Of a DNA stretch of 64,000 nucleotides, positions 7,412-15,363 are shown one piece after another. Each line of letters starts with the position of its first letter. Position 1 is the stretch's first letter. The DNA is from Cellulomonas chitinilytica. GTDB lineage: Bacteria; Actinomycetota; Actinomycetes; Actinomycetales; Cellulomonadaceae. The translations under genes and the position numbers were made by a program. The notes below the pieces were generated by a model that searched no databases, was not told where the DNA came from, and worked only from the letters and a program-made list of their open reading frames with translations. The stretch covers positions 62,001 to 126,000 of the forward strand of contig NZ_BONK01000006.1 in the NCBI RefSeq assembly GCF_016862675.1, written 5' to 3'.

Positions 7412-8269
7412 TTAGGCGATCGGGAACGCTGTAGCGACTCGTCGATGGATTTCGTCCACCTGACCGGCGGTGAGCGCGCCGTCGCGGTTGAGCAGTTGCG
7501 CGGCCTTCTTCGGCCAGAGCACGTCGACTTCGTGAATGGAGAAGGCGCCACCGACCAGGGGCCAGTCGGCGTCGACGAAGCACAGCATCCCGCGCACCCG
7601 TGCCTCTGGGTACGACGGCGCAAGAGCAGCGGCGACGAGCTCGACCTGGCCGCGAACCCCGGCCACCAGCCGAGTGGAGTCCCGACCACCAACGGTTAAC
7701 GTGAAGCTGCGAGGCCGCAGAATCCCACCCTCGACCTTCAGATCGGGCCGGCCGGTATAGCGCTTGGCATCGATGACATAGACACCGGTGGGCGCGACGG
7801 CGATGTGGTCGATGTTCGCCTTCGTGCCGGGGATCCGCCGGTCGTGCAGAACGCGCACGTGGTCTCTGGACCACTTGGCCAGGCTTCGAGCGACGACCTG
7901 CTCGCCTTTCGCCCCGGCACTCCACGCGCGGGAGCTCTGGGGCTCCTCGGTCAGCGCGAGGATCATGCCTGCAAGTCTCGGATGCGCGGCGCGGATGCGG
8001 TCCTCGCGTTTGGTCGCCCGCCGATCGTGCTCGCGCTGCGCCGAAGCCCCGGCATTGCCGATCTCAGGGACAGCCAACGGCGAAAATACCCGGGGCGCTT
8101 CCGTGCCGAACGCCGTGCTGACGCAGAAAGCACAGCGAATCGTCTTCGTTGCGCGCTCGTAGACGGCACTCTCGCCCACGCGCAGCTGCACGCCGCACAG
8201 GCGGCATGTCCCGGCAAAGCGCAAGCGCATAGCCTTGTCGGCAGCGCCCCCTGCGTCCCTGCCACTCAT
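7412..8269 (-). CDS. NERD-domain (nuclease-related) protein with N-terminal zinc motif
   Basis: 285 residues. Near the N-terminus CRLCG (about residues 22-26) and CAFC (about 46-49) form a probable zinc ribbon. The NERD domain covers about residues 115-230: GAKGEQVVARSL, then NIDHIAVAPTGVYVIDAKRY with the D-x-D-A-K style nuclease core, then GQVELVAAAL. NERD proteins have a predicted nuclease fold and often sit on mobile elements or in defence islands. Start ATG 8269 was taken; a second ATG at 8230 would remove 13 residues but keep the zinc motif. It diverges from the small zinc-ribbon gene at 8502. Confidence 0.8.
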   Translation of the reverse strand: MSGRDAGGAADKAMRLRFAGTCRLCGVQLRVGESAVYERATKTIRCAFCVSTAFGTEAPRVFSPLAVPEIGNAGASAQREHDRRATKREDRIRAAHPRLAGMILALTEEPQSSRAWSAGAKGEQVVARSLAKWSRDHVRVLHDRRIPGTKANIDHIAVAPTGVYVIDAKRYTGRPDLKVEGGILRPRSFTLTVGGRDSTRLVAGVRGQVELVAAALAPSYPEARVRGMLCFVDADWPLVGGAFSIHEVDVLWPKKAAQLLNRDGALTAGQVDEIHRRVATAFPIA

Positions 8270-8488
8270 GGCGGCTGCATCGGCATATTGTCTCGATGAC
8301 CTGAGTCGGTACGGCCGCCACGTCGCCTAGCGACCGGTGGGCTTCGCCGTGGCCGGTCCGGTTCACGGCCAGCCCCTCGCATGGCACGGGCACTCCGCCG
8401 CGCCGAACGCCTAGAAGTGCTGACATGCGCCAAGCTCGACGGCGTCACGTCCGCAAGACGCTGCCCGCGCTGGGCTTCACCCTCGCGG

Positions 8489-8494
8489 TAGCCT
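8489..8494 (+). promoter_or_regulatory. -10 box for a leaderless small gene
   Basis: TAGCCT, then seven bases, then the GTG start codon at 8502. The spacing is the same as for the gene at 6563, suggesting leaderless transcripts are a habit of this island. Confidence 0.4.
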
Positions 8495-8501
8495 GCGCAG
8501 T

Positions 8502-8672
8502 GTGCCTGCGCCGACCACACGCAGCTGCAAGCGTTGCGGCCGACCGCTATCTTCGAGCGCGCGCCGGGATGCCAAGTTCTGCAGCAGCGCGTGCCGGCAA
8601 GCTGACTATCGGGCGCGCGCCGGGCAGAACGCTCCGCCTCAAGCCGAGCGCGAGAGTCCCCGCGAAGAGTAG
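8502..8672 (+). CDS. small double-CxxC zinc-ribbon protein
   Basis: 56 residues from a GTG start. The core reads CKRCGRPL (Cys 9 and 12), then ARRDAKFCSSACRQADYRAR (Cys 27 and 31). This is the widespread actinobacterial small zinc-ribbon type in which R-R-D-A-x-F-C-S-x-A-C-R-Q-A-x-Y-R-A-R follows a CxxCG knuckle. Such proteins occur in phages and mobile elements; molecular function is unknown, nucleic-acid binding is plausible. It is a lone gene between NERD and mcrC, with a -10 box seven bases before the start codon and no ribosome binding site. Confidence 0.7.
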   Translation: MPAPTTRSCKRCGRPLSSSARRDAKFCSSACRQADYRARAGQNAPPQAERESPREE

Positions 8673-8782
8673 TCCAACTCCGCCCTCGGCAAGTCGACGT
8701 GCATCGAGGCCGCCCGGCTCGAGCTCGGACTACGCGGCGCCGGGCGGAGTCCCATCGGACGCCACTCGCCGTTCGTGCGCGT

Positions 8783-10372
8783 TTACTCGAAGACCGGCGC
8801 CAAGCCAGCCGGCTGGTCCGACGTTCCTGCCTCAGGACGTGAAGCGATGCCCTGCAATCCCAGCTCCAGCGCGTCCGCTAGCCGCCGCAGGTAAGATTTC
8901 CATGCGACATCGGAGCCAAGATCGGACGGCGCAGGAAAGGGCAGACCCAGCAGCCTCGCTTCGTAGTTTGGCGCAGTCGCCCGGCGTAGCCGGCGACCGC
9001 CCAGCCGCCCGCCATAAATCGAACCAGGGGATCGCGAGGGGTACAAAATGGCTGCAGCATCCGACAACCTGCCGTTCGTGCCGCTGCGCGCCGTGTGACT
9101 GTACGCGAACACCTGATATCCGTCGCCGGCTGCCAACGCACCGCTGTTCAGCTTGTATTTGGCGTCGGCAATGATGGTCGCGCCGCGAAGTTCAAACATC
9201 AGGTCGACGTGCCGCGTCTTTTCTTCTTGGGACGATGCGTCAAGACTGTCGTCCGCTGGGCTCTCGTCCGCGTCCAGTGGTTCATTTCCCCTTATTTCGA
9301 TCCAGGGTGACGGCACAGGAACCTGTTCGAGAACGCTTCCGCGATCGGCAAGAATCCGAAGTGCACCCGCGAGGCACTGTTCCCACCACTTATCCATGTA
9401 GAGACTGACAGCTACCGCGTGCGTCGACCGTGCCCGTCCGGGTCGCGGCAGTACCGTCCTTCGCTCGAGCACCTCGTTGGCGAGCTCAACCGTCCGCAAC
9501 CAGGGCCGATCCAGCGGCGTCAAGACGAGACGCCGAACGGCTGCGAGGGCACGCTCGCGATCAAGAAGGGCCACGCTGTCCATTTGACGCGCCAGTGCGA
9601 TCGCCCGCATCCGCGTCGGCGCAGCGAGGTTCCCAAATAGCGATGGGCAAGGATCAGTAGCCACCACACGGAGGCCAGCGAGCACAATCCTTAGCACCGT
9701 CGTGTCCGTCGAGAGTTCATCAAACCTCGACTCTATTCGCGGTCGACCTGTATGTAGAGCCAACGCCAAGCTCGTAGCTTCAAGACGGCCGCGCGGAGCT
9801 GCCAGGACCTCGACGCATTCTCGATATGCAGGCCGGGCTCGGCCGACCACACGCCCGACCTCGTCGACAAACATGCGATGGGTGACGAGTCTCAACAACG
9901 ATTCAGCAGGGTCGCCGGTGTATCCCGCGCCGTCCAGTGCCCGATACTGGTGCCGCGCAAGCAGCATGAGGTGAACCAGGTCAACAAAGTCTGTTTTCCG
10001 GACTCCTTCGGAGGGAAATTCCAAGCTACCTGTACCATCTTCCGCGCGTACAAGTTGGAGAAGGTTCGCCTGGCTGCCTGCACGGGCAATCTCTAGCGCC
10101 CCACTCGCGAAGCTGTTAACGACGCTCTGCGTCGTATCGAGTTGAACAACGTCGCCCTCGAACATCGAAACGTGGGTCGACTCGCCCGGCCGGTGTTCGA
10201 GAAGGTGACGGCGGGGACTACTAGCCGGCGCCCAAGGCTCGGGCAGGACCGTCAGTGTCAGGACGCCGCCGCATCCGTCAGCCAAGACCGCAAAGCCAGT
10301 GCGAGTTCCGAATGGACTGGCTCTGAGCGCAATTCGAGACCTAGCCTGCACTTTCGCGAGCGCTTTCGTCAT
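8783..10372 (-). CDS. mcrC: McrC-like endonuclease subunit of a McrBC restriction system
   Basis: 529 residues. McrC is the nuclease partner of the McrB translocase and cleaves DNA carrying modified cytosine. The C-terminal half has the family signature MDKWWE (about residues 326-331) and a PD-(D/E)xK core in RHVDLMFEL...IIADAKYK (D390, D403, K405). The N-terminal half is the beta-rich McrB-contacting part. The start is an ATG at 10372, 32 bases inside the end of mcrB, so the two are translationally coupled. The reading frame stays open a further 77 codons upstream through the mcrB repeat region. Confidence 0.88.
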   Translation of the reverse strand: MTKALAKVQARSRIALRASPFGTRTGFAVLADGCGGVLTLTVLPEPWAPASSPRRHLLEHRPGESTHVSMFEGDVVQLDTTQSVVNSFASGALEIARAGSQANLLQLVRAEDGTGSLEFPSEGVRKTDFVDLVHLMLLARHQYRALDGAGYTGDPAESLLRLVTHRMFVDEVGRVVGRARPAYRECVEVLAAPRGRLEATSLALALHTGRPRIESRFDELSTDTTVLRIVLAGLRVVATDPCPSLFGNLAAPTRMRAIALARQMDSVALLDRERALAAVRRLVLTPLDRPWLRTVELANEVLERRTVLPRPGRARSTHAVAVSLYMDKWWEQCLAGALRILADRGSVLEQVPVPSPWIEIRGNEPLDADESPADDSLDASSQEEKTRHVDLMFELRGATIIADAKYKLNSGALAAGDGYQVFAYSHTARSGTNGRLSDAAAILYPSRSPGSIYGGRLGGRRLRRATAPNYEARLLGLPFPAPSDLGSDVAWKSYLRRLADALELGLQGIASRPEAGTSDQPAGLAPVFE

Positions 10373-12092
10373 CGGGTGCGCTTTGCTGTGCGAGGTCGGA
10401 TCCACCATCCCTATCGACCACAGCATCCCCTTGGGCACCGACATCCCCGTCGGCACCGACGTCCCCGTCGGCCACAACGTCCCCGCCAGCCACAACATCG
10501 CCGTCGGCCACAACGTCCCCGCCAGCCACAACGTCGCCGTCGGCCAGAACATCCTCGCCAGCCACAACATCCCCGCCGGCACCGACATCCCCGCCGGCCA
10601 CAACGTCCTCGATCAAGAGGCCGCTCGACAGTCCGTGCCCGGCCTGCACGATCTCGAGGAGCAGCACGTCCTTCAGAAACCTGTCGAAATCGCCGAAGGC
10701 TTGAGAGACTTCATCCTTGGCACTATCGGGCAGGTTGTCCTGTATCCACGTCTGCCGCAGCTTTGCGATTAGCAACTCTGGCACGAACGCTTGACTTACC
10801 GTCTCGATAAGCTGCGGCAGCACCAGGAATCTCCAGACGTCGCGTTCACCACCGTCGCCACGAATCGCGCGATCCGTGCCAAAACGGCCAAAAGCGCGAG
10901 TCGTGGCCGGCCATGTGTAATCGGATCGTTCGACAAACGTCGCCAGCACGTCGTCTTTGGCGCCGTTGAACGGTACGTACTCCAACCGGACCTGCCGGTG
11001 ACCATTCGGCGCCCAAACCATGACTCCATCGTTCATTGTACGGAATGGGAGCCGGGTCCCATGGGCGGAGAACCGGACGTTCCCTGCGGTTGGATTCTCA
11101 AGGCGGACGCCTGTGTAGATATGTCCAGAATACTCAACATCGAGTTCGACAGCCGTTCCGGGGCGATTAATGCTCTCATCCGGCGCTACGGCAGCCAAGA
11201 GCGCCGATGCCCAATCTATTGTCAGCTGGAACTGTGACCCCGTCTGTGTCGACGAATTGTCGGCCTGTATCCAGAATCTAACATCCGACGCGCGACCGTC
11301 GATCTGGAACAAGTAGCTATGGCCGAGCATCGCGTCCGGCCCTAGCGCCAAACGGAGCGCGCGATTCACGGAATCCAGCGCTTGCGCTGATCTCTGAAGC
11401 ACTTCATCCCCGATTCTGGGCAAGGCGTCCTTCAACTCCCCCAGCAGCTCTTCGCCCGCCAGCGGCGATACTCGAACAAACGCGAATCGACGACGCAGTG
11501 CCGAATCCAGCGGTGCGATGGATCGATCCGATGTGTTCATCGTCGCCAGCACGTAAAGGTTGTCCGGCACACCGAGAAGCTTGTTGGAGTACGGGAGCTG
11601 AGTCCGCGCGCCCCCTGACCAGCACGCCCCGTGCCTTGCACCGGTCCGAGTGCACGCCGGGTCGTGGTGCAGTCGCTTGGTGGACTCCAGAAGAAGCAGC
11701 AGGTCACCCAGGACCTTGGGGACATTGGCGCGGTTGATCTCATCGATTAGGACAAGAAAATCCGAATCTGGCTCGGAAAGCGCGGCTCGAATCCACTTCC
11801 GAAAAACGCCAGACCTCAGCTCGAAACCGCGCGGCTTCGCCGTCGCCGGTGTGGTGCCAGAGGTGGCTACTCGCTTGGGATTGTATCGAATTCCCTCCAC
11901 GAACTCTTCGTAGCTAGTGCTCGGATGGAACGTCACCGCCCATTTTCCGTCGCCTGCGCCGAGCAGCCGCCTCGGCCACGAACCGGCAATTTCAGCCACG
12001 GCGAACGACTTGCCAGTTCCGGGCGGGCCCTCAAGAATTACGTTCTTAGAGAGCTCAAGGGCCGCCAGGGCCTCCTTGACAGCCTTCGTCAT
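10341..12092 (-). CDS. mcrB: McrB-like AAA+ GTPase lacking an N-terminal recognition domain
   Basis: 583 residues. The AAA+ motor begins almost at the first residue: Walker A GPPGTGKS (22-29), Walker B FLVLIDEIN (112-120), the McrB-type nucleotide signature MNTSD (185-189) and the arginine cluster LRRRF (199-203). Classical McrB carries a DNA-reading domain before the motor; none is present and only 37 bases separate this start from the methylase stop. Recognition must therefore come from the C-terminal part or another protein, for example the EVE-DUF3883 protein. Residues 495-556 are an acidic hexapeptide repeat. It is the third gene of the helicase, methylase, mcrB, mcrC operon. Confidence 0.88.
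   Translation of the reverse strand: MTKAVKEALAALELSKNVILEGPPGTGKSFAVAEIAGSWPRRLLGAGDGKWAVTFHPSTSYEEFVEGIRYNPKRVATSGTTPATAKPRGFELRSGVFRKWIRAALSEPDSDFLVLIDEINRANVPKVLGDLLLLLESTKRLHHDPACTRTGARHGACWSGGARTQLPYSNKLLGVPDNLYVLATMNTSDRSIAPLDSALRRRFAFVRVSPLAGEELLGELKDALPRIGDEVLQRSAQALDSVNRALRLALGPDAMLGHSYLFQIDGRASDVRFWIQADNSSTQTGSQFQLTIDWASALLAAVAPDESINRPGTAVELDVEYSGHIYTGVRLENPTAGNVRFSAHGTRLPFRTMNDGVMVWAPNGHRQVRLEYVPFNGAKDDVLATFVERSDYTWPATTRAFGRFGTDRAIRGDGGERDVWRFLVLPQLIETVSQAFVPELLIAKLRQTWIQDNLPDSAKDEVSQAFGDFDRFLKDVLLLEIVQAGHGLSSGLLIEDVVAGGDVGAGGDVVAGEDVLADGDVVAGGDVVADGDVVAGGDVVADGDVGADGDVGAQGDAVVDRDGGSDLAQQSAPDDESARESAG
10425..10610. repeat. degenerate 18-bp tandem repeat in the 3' end of mcrB
   Basis: About ten imperfect 18-bp units encoding G-D-V-V-A-(G/D)-like hexapeptides. 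Units differ by few bases, so the array is young or recombining. It is open in the mcrB frame and also in the mcrC frame. Confidence 0.9.
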
Positions 12093-12129
12093 TTCGGTTC
12101 CATTTCAACTCGAGGGCCTGGGCAGCAGG

Positions 12130-15100
12130 TCAGGCGCCTTCTCCGGAAGGCAGGGACGTAGCGGCAGCGTTCGCTCTCGCCTTAGCTGGGTCGTGCCGCA
12201 ATGTGCCCGGTCGCTCGCCTGTCGGCTTATAAGCGCAGTAGTAGGCATGCTCCAGCGCGGGAAGAAGGTCGGCATAACCCAGCTCTTCGGCGAGCACGGC
12301 ATCTATTCGATCGGTGATATCGCGCATTTCGGAGTGGACGTAGTTGCCCATCCATTTGCCGGCGTACTTAGTGAAGGCGACATGGTTCCCGAAGTCAGCG
12401 ACGAGTTCGTCGGCGAGCTCTATAAGGCGCCTCTTGGCGTCGGCCGACAGCGCTCCGACGTTGATCGGGATGTTCCTGAGGATCTCGCCTGTTACGTCGA
12501 AGTCATCGCCCGTGCAATACCACCACACGAGCCCATATTTGGACGCAGTGATGGCAAGGCCGATCTTGGCGTCGTTCTCCGTCGCAAACGCAATACGGCC
12601 AACTTTGGTCTGTGCAGTGGGTGTGTAGTCGAGCTCGTACGCGGGTGGATCGTTCAAAAAGACTGACAGCCAATACAGTGCGGTCGTCTTGAATCCGATC
12701 GTGCTGCCCCCGCGAGCGGCGATCTGTGAAAGGCGTTGCTTGGGAACGGTTCGGGCGTAGAGATTCGCGACGTTGTCATCCACGAGACGGATCCACCCTG
12801 CATGCGGTCGAACGGCGTTGGCGTTGACGTAGCTGAGAGTCTCGAAGAGTGCAGGGCGGTAGTCATCGAACCAGCGATGGGTTTTCGTTACGTGGAGGGT
12901 ATTGCCCTCTGTGCCGTCTCCTGCCCCAACGACGATCGTCGAGCGCACACCGAGTCCAGCCGAGAAGAGTGCCGCGGGGTTCCGGGAGAACGTGCTGACC
13001 CACAGATGTGTGAATCGCCCCTCGAGGAACTTGCGGAGGTCAGTAAAGTCAGCTCCGAACTGTGCGGAGATCGGAACGATAAGAGTCATGCGACCGTCGG
13101 GGCGGGTGATCTGTGCGGCCCGTTCAGTACACGGTGCATAGATGTCAGGCGTCCCGTCGGTGACGAAGCCACTGAAGCTGTAGGCCTTGATCTTGTTTCG
13201 GTTCACGTACGGCGGGTTGCCGATTAGTACGTCAAAACCGCCCTCGGCGAACACTTCGGGATATTCGATGAACCAGTGAAACGGCGAATGAGTTCGCAGC
13301 CATGTCGGGAGCGACATGCGAATGCCACGAACCGAGTGGTAGTGCTCGTTGACGATGCCACGAACCTCGGAAAGTAGCGCCGCTAGGGCGTCGCGGGCAC
13401 TCTTGACGGCGGTTGGGTCGCCTGACTCCTGAATATTGCGAAACTCTCTGTAGGCAGCGCTCACGGCACTAGCCTTCTCCACCACCGCTTCGATGGTTTG
13501 CTCCGCGAAGAGGTCGGTGGTGTCCTGTATTTCCTCGACGGTGCGAGCGCCAACGAGCATATTGCCCGACTTGATATTGAAATCCAGGTCCGGCAAGGGC
13601 TCTAGATGCTCACGGTCGTCGATCGCTGACACCAACTTTAGGAACAGCCGGAGACGCGCAATCTCAGTGGCTTCCTTCATGAGATCGACGCCATATATGT
13701 TGTTCAGGGTGGCGTGCTTCAGGATGAAATACGTCTGGTTTGCGTGCTTGTCTACTTCTGCAAGAAGCGCCCGAAGCTCGGGGTCAGATGAGGTGACCGC
13801 GTGAGCCCGAGCCGCATCCAAAACGGCGTCGTAGAGCTCGAGCAGGATTTTCAGCGCGGCAAACAGAAAGGCCCCCGAACCGCACGTCGGGTCGATGATC
13901 TTGAGATCCGTCAGGATTCGCCAGGCGGCGACGACGTTGCCCGGCGAGTCCATCCCGTCGATGACCGCTGTGGCGAGGCTTTCGAGGTCGATATTCCACG
14001 TGACAGCTTCGTCCACATTGTTGATGGTGCCCGTCTTCGCGTGCTCCAGCACGCGTGTGTAATTTGCTCGACGCTGCTCGACTTCCCAGATCGTCTCGCC
14101 AGGAAGCCCATGGGTATCAGGAGCACGGCCGTTCCATGCTGGCCGTGGGAAGACGTGGCGCTGCTCCTCCACGCTGTCGGGCATCGGTTCAGTCAAACCG
14201 TAGACAAGGCTATCCCACACGAACGCACCTGGCTCCTGGGCGACGTAGTCCCAGGGGTTGATCCCGGTTCGGGCCTGCAGCCGCTCGAGGAACACGGGCA
14301 GAAGCGTCGACGACGTCATGTAGTGCGTGACGTCATCCTTTGTATAGTAGGCGCCTTGCTCTTTCTGGTTGATGAACTGTTCGAAGATGTAGCCGAGCAC
14401 ATCGGGGTTTATTTCGTTCTGATTGCTCGTTGGTCGCTCGTCGAGGTGCCACTGATAAGAGTCGAAGAGGTCGAAGATCGACTCGAATACGGCGTCAGGA
14501 ATCGAGATGTTGCTATGTGCGGCTTCGAGCTCGTGCACGGCAAAGATGCCACCGTTGATAAACGGTATATCTCCGATGAGAGACTTGATGAATGGATCGC
14601 TCACGTGGAGGCCAGGTGCGCCAAGGCCGTCGTGGAACATCGGCAACAAGAAGTCACGGTAGAAGGTGTACTGCTTGTGGCTGCCGTCTCCGCCCTGGCC
14701 ATGCAGCGTATTGAGCCGCGTGCGCAGGTAGTCACGGTCGTTGTCCATGAAGCCCTTGCGCTGCATGAAGTAGGTAAACATGAGCCGGTTCATCAGGAGC
14801 GCGGAATACCACTTGCGATCGCCCTCGACGTCGAGACCATAGATGGCTCTGACCAATGCGTCGTGCTGTTTCAGGAACTTCTTGTAGAACTCGTTGGTGA
14901 TCTTGTCGGCGTCAAAAGCCGATCGCATGCGACGTAAGACCTCGGGTACGCTCGGAGATTCGTTGAACCCGATCTCGATCATGGCTAGCCGCTGGTCGAG
15001 AGCTGCATTGTCGCTACCGACTGCATGGTTGTGGGTGACTAGTCGAGCCTGTCCCGAGCCCTGGGTATTTCCCACTTGCGGCCAACGCCATGCCTGTACA

Positions 15101-15363
15101 TGACCATCGGAGAAGATCACAAGACGCTCGTCGGAGACTCGTCGAAGCTCGGCGTCGATGAGTCTCTGCGCGCGGTTGTCGGGCATGCTGTTGATCTGCC
15201 AGACGCGAACTCCCTTGTAACCGGCTACCTGCCGGGCTTCATGTGTCGTACCGTCGACTTCGACGTTGACCGGGACTGTGATGTCGGGCCGGTTCCAGCC
15301 GAGCTCTTCGAGAAATAGCCCCCGTATATCCCCTCGGTTGACGTAGTCGAGACGGGTTGTCAC
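12130..15363 (-). CDS. Eco57I-class N6-adenine DNA methyltransferase
   Basis: 1077 residues from the GTG at 15363 (GTGA overlap with the helicase stop); an ATG at 15384 would add seven. Motif I DPTCGSGAFLF (about 491-501) binds SAM; motif IV GNPPYVN (about 715-721) is the adenine-specific NPPY box; GAYYTKDDVTHYM (about 337) is the usual segment before the methylase core. The long N-terminal part and the C-terminal target-recognition part match the large stand-alone methylases of BREX (PglX), DISARM and Hma. It probably marks self DNA, with the coupled helicase as part of the same complex. A short linker separates it from mcrB. Confidence 0.9.
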   Translation of the reverse strand: MTTRLDYVNRGDIRGLFLEELGWNRPDITVPVNVEVDGTTHEARQVAGYKGVRVWQINSMPDNRAQRLIDAELRRVSDERLVIFSDGHVQAWRWPQVGNTQGSGQARLVTHNHAVGSDNAALDQRLAMIEIGFNESPSVPEVLRRMRSAFDADKITNEFYKKFLKQHDALVRAIYGLDVEGDRKWYSALLMNRLMFTYFMQRKGFMDNDRDYLRTRLNTLHGQGGDGSHKQYTFYRDFLLPMFHDGLGAPGLHVSDPFIKSLIGDIPFINGGIFAVHELEAAHSNISIPDAVFESIFDLFDSYQWHLDERPTSNQNEINPDVLGYIFEQFINQKEQGAYYTKDDVTHYMTSSTLLPVFLERLQARTGINPWDYVAQEPGAFVWDSLVYGLTEPMPDSVEEQRHVFPRPAWNGRAPDTHGLPGETIWEVEQRRANYTRVLEHAKTGTINNVDEAVTWNIDLESLATAVIDGMDSPGNVVAAWRILTDLKIIDPTCGSGAFLFAALKILLELYDAVLDAARAHAVTSSDPELRALLAEVDKHANQTYFILKHATLNNIYGVDLMKEATEIARLRLFLKLVSAIDDREHLEPLPDLDFNIKSGNMLVGARTVEEIQDTTDLFAEQTIEAVVEKASAVSAAYREFRNIQESGDPTAVKSARDALAALLSEVRGIVNEHYHSVRGIRMSLPTWLRTHSPFHWFIEYPEVFAEGGFDVLIGNPPYVNRNKIKAYSFSGFVTDGTPDIYAPCTERAAQITRPDGRMTLIVPISAQFGADFTDLRKFLEGRFTHLWVSTFSRNPAALFSAGLGVRSTIVVGAGDGTEGNTLHVTKTHRWFDDYRPALFETLSYVNANAVRPHAGWIRLVDDNVANLYARTVPKQRLSQIAARGGSTIGFKTTALYWLSVFLNDPPAYELDYTPTAQTKVGRIAFATENDAKIGLAITASKYGLVWWYCTGDDFDVTGEILRNIPINVGALSADAKRRLIELADELVADFGNHVAFTKYAGKWMGNYVHSEMRDITDRIDAVLAEELGYADLLPALEHAYYCAYKPTGERPGTLRHDPAKARANAAATSLPSGEGA

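Noticed and set aside
8425-9174. A plus-strand 249-codon frame covering the zinc-ribbon gene and the end of mcrC
   Set aside because: Wrong frame for both; the cysteine pattern and stop of the short zinc-ribbon gene at 8672 are much more convincing.
10425-10610. Regular short repeats considered as a CRISPR array
   Set aside because: Units are contiguous 18-mers without spacers, coding in frame, and there are no cas genes.
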